Shown in pieces: positions 63,501-64,000 of a stretch of 64,000 nucleotides of DNA (position 1 is its first letter; each line of letters begins with the position of its first letter). Location of the stretch: the NCBI GenBank assembly GCA_034096865.1, contig JAWQFJ010000523.1, forward strand, positions 1 through 64,000, read 5' to 3'. The notes under the pieces are model-generated. The model worked only from the letters and a program-made list of their open reading frames with translations, was not told where the DNA came from and did not search any database. The DNA comes from Theodoxus fluviatilis (taxonomy: Eukaryota; Mollusca; Gastropoda; Cycloneritida; Neritidae). The position numbers and the translations under genes were made by a program.

Positions 63501-64000
63501 TGTGTTATTCATTGTGGAATACATTGTGCTGACAGCTTTGCAGTAACAGTATAGTGAATCCTCACTGTAATGTGTAGAGCGTGAAAGGAGCATTTATGTT
63601 AGGAGACTTTATAAGACAAGTGGGTTTAATACTCTCAGATCTGCACATTACAGTCAGTAATTTTTTTCCAGAGTAAAGGATTTGATAATTTGCCTTTGCT
63701 TGTCCAATTTCTAACAAAGAAATTCCAATATTGTAAACCCTATTGCACAGTTTAGAGATTAGAGACATGATGTAACTTTAGAAGGCTATTTCAGTTGAAG
63801 TACATTTAATTGCTTGACCTTTTTTAGGTTAAGAAGTTAAGCAAGGGATGAATGTTATGAGAGTTGGATAACTGTTGCCTCTGCGAATGAACCACTGTTT
63901 TCTTGCAGTTGGGTGGGGGCTGTGAGCTTGCCATGATGTGTGACATCATCTACGCTGGAGAGAAGGCACAGTTCGGCCAGCCTGAAATCACGCTGGGCAC
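55390..64000 (+). CDS. ECHS1: ECHS1, mitochondrial short-chain enoyl-CoA hydratase, 3' cut by window end
   Basis: Hydrates 2-enoyl-CoA in mitochondrial beta-oxidation and valine breakdown; crotonase fold. Exons: 55390-55501 (start, Arg-rich mitochondrial presequence [20 protein letters not shown]), 58085-58279 ([41 protein letters not shown]), alternative third exons 62039-62166 or 63179-63306, and 63909 to beyond the window ([30 protein letters not shown]). The last exon holds both family catalytic glutamates (in GGGCEL and QPEI). Splicing exon 2 to 3a gives [11 protein letters not shown] and the exon 3 to 4 join gives NGFALGGGCEL, as in vertebrate ECHS1. The exon 3 donors are GCT|GTAGGT, chosen because this restores the family sequence. 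Intron 2 carries the large 33-bp arrays and a LINE. Divergently oriented to WDR45B, start codons about 3 kb apart. Confidence 0.95.
56152..56375. mobile_element. piggyBac-like MITE
   Basis: A 224-bp element flanked by TTAA on both sides (56148-56151 and 56376-56379). Its ends are CCCATTATGACC and, inverted, CCCATTAAGACC, one mismatch in 12. CCC...GGG termini with TTAA target duplication are the signature of piggyBac transposons. Inside, ACCAGATGCTACACGC and ACCGGATGCTACGCAG form a subterminal direct repeat. There is no transposase frame, so it is non-autonomous. Confidence 0.78.
56564..56651. repeat. (AC)n microsatellite
   Basis: About 44 uninterrupted AC units in ECHS1 intron 1. Confidence 0.97.
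57522..57577. repeat. (TG)n microsatellite
   Basis: About 27 TG units in ECHS1 intron 1. Confidence 0.97.
59335..59828. repeat. 33-bp minisatellite, block 1
   Basis: Fifteen nearly identical units containing AAGGATGAGAAAAAGCCCCG and TAATGCTAAGGCC, in ECHS1 intron 2. As 33 is a multiple of three and the unit has no stops, long frames open on both strands; these are not genes. Confidence 0.97.
59829..60702 (-). mobile_element. LINE 3' end inserted in the 33-bp array
   Basis: On the minus strand it encodes the C-terminus of a LINE ORF2: [20 protein letters not shown], then [20 protein letters not shown], ending in a stop at 60472. A 3' untranslated part with C-rich tracts follows and ends near CAGTAATTTATTG. 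The 33-bp array stops in mid-unit at its 3' end and resumes in register at its 5' end, so the LINE landed inside an existing array with at most a 1-base duplication. 5' truncated. Confidence 0.85.
60703..61632. repeat. 33-bp minisatellite, block 2
   Basis: About 28 units of the same 33-bp repeat as block 1. Variants AAGGATTAG, AGTCCCG and GCTAGGGCC recur in several units, indicating local unit duplications. The GATTAG variant puts a stop in the Lys-rich forward frame, so that frame is not maintained. Confidence 0.97.
61633..62038. other. End of ECHS1 intron 2
   Basis: AT-rich intron sequence after the array; nothing further recognised apart from the acceptor of exon 3a. Confidence 0.7.
62039..62166 (+). 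other. ECHS1: ECHS1 alternative exon 3a
   Basis: Length 128 bases, entered at phase 1 and left at phase 0. It encodes the canonical (A)[17 protein letters not shown] segment and ends [11 protein letters not shown]. Preceded by CTTGTTGCAG. It carries the Gly-Ala-Asp oxyanion-loop region expected of an active hydratase. Confidence 0.93.
62167..63178. other. Spacer between ECHS1 exons 3a and 3b
   Basis: About 1 kb of AT-rich DNA without repeats or coding signs. It is ordinary intron sequence between the alternative exons. Confidence 0.75.
63179..63306 (+). other. ECHS1: ECHS1 alternative exon 3b
   Basis: Length 128 bases, the same phases as 3a, acceptor TTTTGTTGCAG, donor GCT|GTAGGT. It encodes [17 protein letters not shown] and ends [10 protein letters not shown]; it aligns to 3a without gaps. 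ADIKEM is replaced by AVIPDL, while [10 protein letters not shown] and WDEA resemble vertebrate ECHS1 better than 3a does. Including both exons would shift the frame and meet a TAG within 3b, so they should be mutually exclusive. Confidence 0.88.

Overview
The window is animal nuclear DNA: split genes with GT-AG introns, abundant (CA)n/(GA)n microsatellites, minisatellites, LINE fragments and TTAA-flanked MITE-like elements. Gene content and repeat style suggest a lophotrochozoan, most likely a mollusc, but the species cannot be fixed from the sequence. Three genes are recognisable: WDR45B (WIPI3, an autophagy PROPPIN beta-propeller), a single-pass membrane receptor with one C-type lectin domain and a tyrosine-rich cytoplasmic tail, and ECHS1 (mitochondrial short-chain enoyl-CoA hydratase).

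The dominating structure is a near-perfect inverted repeat. Bases 1 to about 25259 are repeated in reverse complement from 25260 to about 50510, with no spacer and an AAATTT axis flanked by runs of C and G. Left arm: LINE 3' end, WDR45B exons 4-10 on the + strand (396-7613), about 9 kb of non-coding DNA, then the lectin receptor on the - strand (23339 down to 16634). Right arm: the same in mirror image, receptor on + (27169-33871) and WDR45B on - (50114 down to 42901). Only the right WDR45B copy is complete, because exons 1-3 (52412 down to 50747) lie outside the palindrome; assembled, they give 341 codons plus stop. Both receptor copies lack their first (signal peptide) exon, which should lie where the axis is. 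The arms differ by scattered substitutions and small indels, while large minisatellites keep the same copy number. This may be a real recent inverted duplication, but a fold-back read or head-to-head assembly error is at least as likely.

Beyond the palindrome (50.5-64 kb) come WDR45B exons 1-3, a dispersed repeat interrupted by a truncated LINE reverse transcriptase with a 10-bp target duplication, and ECHS1 on the + strand from 55390 to the window end. ECHS1 has two alternative third exons of identical length (128 nt) and phase, which look mutually exclusive. Its second intron holds 33-bp minisatellite arrays split by another LINE 3' end.

The most unusual recurring signal is that four minisatellites are built on exon-intron junctions. 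Three WDR45B 3' splice sites (units of 33, 77 and 79-82 bp) and one receptor 5' splice site (66-bp unit) are tandemly multiplied. In the 33- and 66-bp cases the unit is a multiple of three and each duplicated splice site keeps the reading phase, so alternative splice choice could lengthen the protein in steps of 11 or 22 residues.
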